Shown here: piece after piece, positions 62,078 through 64,000 of the stretch
Position numbering within the stretch: the stretch's first letter is position 1
Layout: each line of letters begins with the position of its first letter
Source of the DNA: Aphanothece sacrum FPU1
GTDB lineage: Bacteria; Cyanobacteriota; Cyanobacteriia; Cyanobacteriales; Microcystaceae
DNA: 64,000 nt
Direction: 5' to 3'
Assembly (NCBI RefSeq): GCF_003864295.1
Contig: NZ_BDQK01000005.1
Span: 124,001-188,000, forward strand
Made by a program: the position numbers and the translations under genes
Notes under the pieces: model-generated
The model's input: only the letters and a program-made list of their open reading frames with translations
Told to the model about the DNA's origin: nothing
Database searches by the model: none

Positions 62078-63502
62078 ATGATATCAACAGAGCTAAAAAC
62101 AGCCAACTCAGGAAAGGATTATATTCCCGAAATTATCCCCGGACAAAAACAGAGATCGCCCAATCAATCTCTATTACCTCTGAGTGCCAGCATTAACAAA
62201 AATGACTGTTTAGAAATCGGTGGATGTGATTTAAAGACCTTAGTAGAACAATTTGGTTCCCCCCTCTACATCCTAGATGAATTTACCCTACGCACCGCCT
62301 GTAGTCAATATCGAGAAGCTTTTAATACTTACTATCCAGGCATTTCTCAAGTTATTTACGCCTCAAAAGCTTGGAGTTGTTTAGCGGTTGTTAGTATTGT
62401 AGCTAGTGAACAATTAGGCTTTGATGTGGTATCAGCCGGAGAACTTCATACCACTGTAACCGCCTTAGAAAAAATGGGCTACTCCCCCGAAAAAATAGCC
62501 AATCAAATCTATTTTCATGGCAATAACAAATCCGTCGAAGAACTTCAATTAGCCATCGCAATAAAATGTACTATTATCGTCGATAATTGGTTAGAATTAG
62601 AAACCCTAGTTAAATTAGGTAATCTCAATCCCAATAATCCCATCCCCATTCTTCTAAGATTAACCCCAGGCATCGAATGTCATACACACGAATACATTCG
62701 CACGGGACACTTAGATAGTAAATTTGGCTTTGATCCCCATCAAATTGAAGCCGTTTTTACCTATGTTAGTCAACAAAAAGCTCTCAATTGTAGAGGATTA
62801 CACGCTCATATTGGTTCCCAAATATTTGAACGTCAACCTCATCAAGATTTAGCAGATGTCCTAGTCAAATGGATAAAAAAAGGACAAACTTACGGACTAA
62901 ACCTAGAAGAATTAAATATTGGCGGAGGTTTAGGTATTCGTTATACTCAAAGTGATGATCCCCCCAGTATCGAAGAATGGGTTAAAGCCGTCAGTCAAGC
63001 TGTTACCAAAGCTTGTCTTGCCGAAAATATTCCCTTACCCAAACTCATCGCCGAACCAGGGCGATCGCTGATTGGTTCGGCTTGTGTTACAGCTTATACC
63101 ATAGGCAGTCGGAAAGAAATACCAGAAATACGGACTTATCTAGCAGTTGATGGAGGAATGTCAGATAATCCCCGTCCTATCACCTATCAATCCCTTTATC
63201 GGACGATTATTGCCAATCGGATGTCAACCCCCTTAACAGAAACTGTCACCGTCGCTGGTAAACATTGCGAATCAGGGGATATCCTAATAAAAGATGCCCA
63301 GTTGCCTCAAACACAACCAGGGGATATTCTAGTAGTGATGGGGACAGGAGCCTACAACTATAGTATGGCTTCTAATTACAATCGTTTGCCGCGGCCGGCG
63401 GCCGTCTTAGTCCAAGACGGAGAAGCCAATCTAATCGTGCAACGAGAAACCATTAACGATCTTATTCGACAAGATCGTCTACCTGACAGGCTTTTAGCTT
63501 AG
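62078..63502 (+). CDS. lysA: Diaminopimelate decarboxylase
   Basis: Last step of lysine synthesis: meso-diaminopimelate to L-lysine and CO2. 474 residues with a variable N-terminal ~45 residues. PLP lysine in ISQVIYASKAWSCLAVVS, further LHAHIGSQIFERQPHQDLAD, LNIGGGLGIRYTQSDDPPS, LIAEPGRSLIGSACVT and the active-site Cys in GKHCESGDIL. The next gene is cdaA, the usual cyanobacterial order. Confidence 0.96.
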   Translation: MISTELKTANSGKDYIPEIIPGQKQRSPNQSLLPLSASINKNDCLEIGGCDLKTLVEQFGSPLYILDEFTLRTACSQYREAFNTYYPGISQVIYASKAWSCLAVVSIVASEQLGFDVVSAGELHTTVTALEKMGYSPEKIANQIYFHGNNKSVEELQLAIAIKCTIIVDNWLELETLVKLGNLNPNNPIPILLRLTPGIECHTHEYIRTGHLDSKFGFDPHQIEAVFTYVSQQKALNCRGLHAHIGSQIFERQPHQDLADVLVKWIKKGQTYGLNLEELNIGGGLGIRYTQSDDPPSIEEWVKAVSQAVTKACLAENIPLPKLIAEPGRSLIGSACVTAYTIGSRKEIPEIRTYLAVDGGMSDNPRPITYQSLYRTIIANRMSTPLTETVTVAGKHCESGDILIKDAQLPQTQPGDILVVMGTGAYNYSMASNYNRLPRPAAVLVQDGEANLIVQRETINDLIRQDRLPDRLLA

Positions 63503-63560
63503 CTGAATGCCTAATTGTTCTTATTGTCTTGAGTGATCTTTCATCTTGTCGTCCTCCATC

Positions 63561-64000
63561 ATGTCGGGTGAGCCTCCTGACCATCGCTGGATGCCCTCAG
63601 AATTGATCCATAACAGTCTTGACATTGGTTTAGTGCTGTTATTAACCTACTTGATGCTCCTCGCTATTGGGGAGCGTCGTACCCTATGGATGGTTCGGGG
63701 GCTAATTATTGTAATGTTGGCAGCAGTGATCAGCGAAAAGCTACAATTAACACTGCTCAATTTTGTGTTGGAAAAATTAGTTTTAGGGGCCGCCGTGGCC
63801 ATGGCCGTTATTTTTCAAGGAGAATTTAGACGGTTTCTTGAATTGTTGGGTCGTGGACAAATCCTAAAATTGTTTCAGGGGCGACGACCTGCCCCTAAAG
63901 TTGATAGTGTGATTGATGAAATTGTCGATGCGGTTAAAGAACTTTCCCAAAACCGAACCGGGGCCCTGATGGTGCTGGAAACTTTTGCCTCTGTTGATGG
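63561..64000 (+). CDS. cdaA: Diadenylate cyclase CdaA (DacA), N-terminal part
   Basis: Makes cyclic di-AMP, the second messenger of osmotic and potassium control. 146 codons are visible before the window edge. Three N-terminal membrane segments (DIGLVLLLTYLMLLAIG, LIIVMLAAVI) are followed by the DAC domain start: EFRRFLELLGRG and VIDEIVDAVKELSQNRTGAL then MVLETFASVD. The DGA and RHR catalytic motifs lie beyond the edge. The ATG at 63561 opens the frame; the ATG at codon 11 is an alternative. Confidence 0.9.
   Translation, partial: MSGEPPDHRWMPSELIHNSLDIGLVLLLTYLMLLAIGERRTLWMVRGLIIVMLAAVISEKLQLTLLNFVLEKLVLGAAVAMAVIFQGEFRRFLELLGRGQILKLFQGRRPAPKVDSVIDEIVDAVKELSQNRTGALMVLETFASVD

Overview
The window comes from a cyanobacterium, most likely a unicellular, AT-rich one of the Crocosphaera/Cyanothece type. 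The reasons are the photosystem II assembly lipoprotein Psb27, a cyanoexosortase with PEP-CTERM proteins, class I fructose-1,6-bisphosphatase, a CofG deazaflavin enzyme, a cyanobacterial order of ribosomal protein genes, and frequent GCGATCGC (HIP1) octamers inside and outside genes. The genus is an inference. No rRNA, tRNA, CRISPR array or complete insertion sequence was recognised.

Layout. 1-5.2 kb: a cut-off Uma2 gene, two gene remnants, several repeats, ureC, a hicBA toxin-antitoxin pair, a small protein plus HNH nuclease pair and a VOC protein. 5.2-22.8 kb: one long minus-strand series for translation, running rplC-D-W-B, rpsS, rplV, rpsC, rplP, rpmC, rpsQ, rplN-X-E, rpsH, rplF-R, rpsE, rplO, secY, adk, infA, rpmJ, rpsM-K, rpoA, rplQ, truA, rplM, rpsI, rpmE, prfA. 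It has a good promoter and a hairpin-rich leader at 22.84-23.13 kb. Short tandem repeats and a 178-bp palindromic element lie in its intergenic gaps. 23.2-30.8 kb: an accessory stretch with a broken yefM/yoeB pair, a frameshifted TPR gene, an M16 peptidase, a ketosamine kinase-like protein, an RluE-type pseudouridine synthase, Uma2, a membrane metallopeptidase, brnT/brnA and a two-gene unit with a retropepsin-like protein. 30.9-38.9 kb: clpB, psb27, an unusual FHA-FNR-ferredoxin fusion, a Fur/PerR regulator, a VanX-like dipeptidase and cofG.

39-51.3 kb is a cell-surface region: a GT4 glycosyltransferase, an alkaline-phosphatase-superfamily protein, a Wzc-like chain-length/kinase protein, a Wza-like export protein, the cyanoexosortase-associated protein, cyanoexosortase A, a DegT sugar aminotransferase, a peptide-type ABC permease and two secreted proteins with PEP-CTERM-like tails. 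Together they suggest exopolysaccharide synthesis and export coupled to sorting and anchoring of surface proteins. 51.6-64 kb: DUF427, an SDR, the ribosome GTPase RbgA, a DUF305 lipoprotein, recJ, a class V aminotransferase, fbp, hsp20, a mntA/hepT pair, lysA and the start of the diadenylate cyclase gene cdaA.

The least expected layer is non-coding. At least three families of short palindromic elements recur, called R1, R2 and R3 here. R1 elements lie just downstream of gene ends at every site I found and in three cases supply the stop codon. Two R2 copies of 124 bp are almost identical and inverted 7.7 kb apart.
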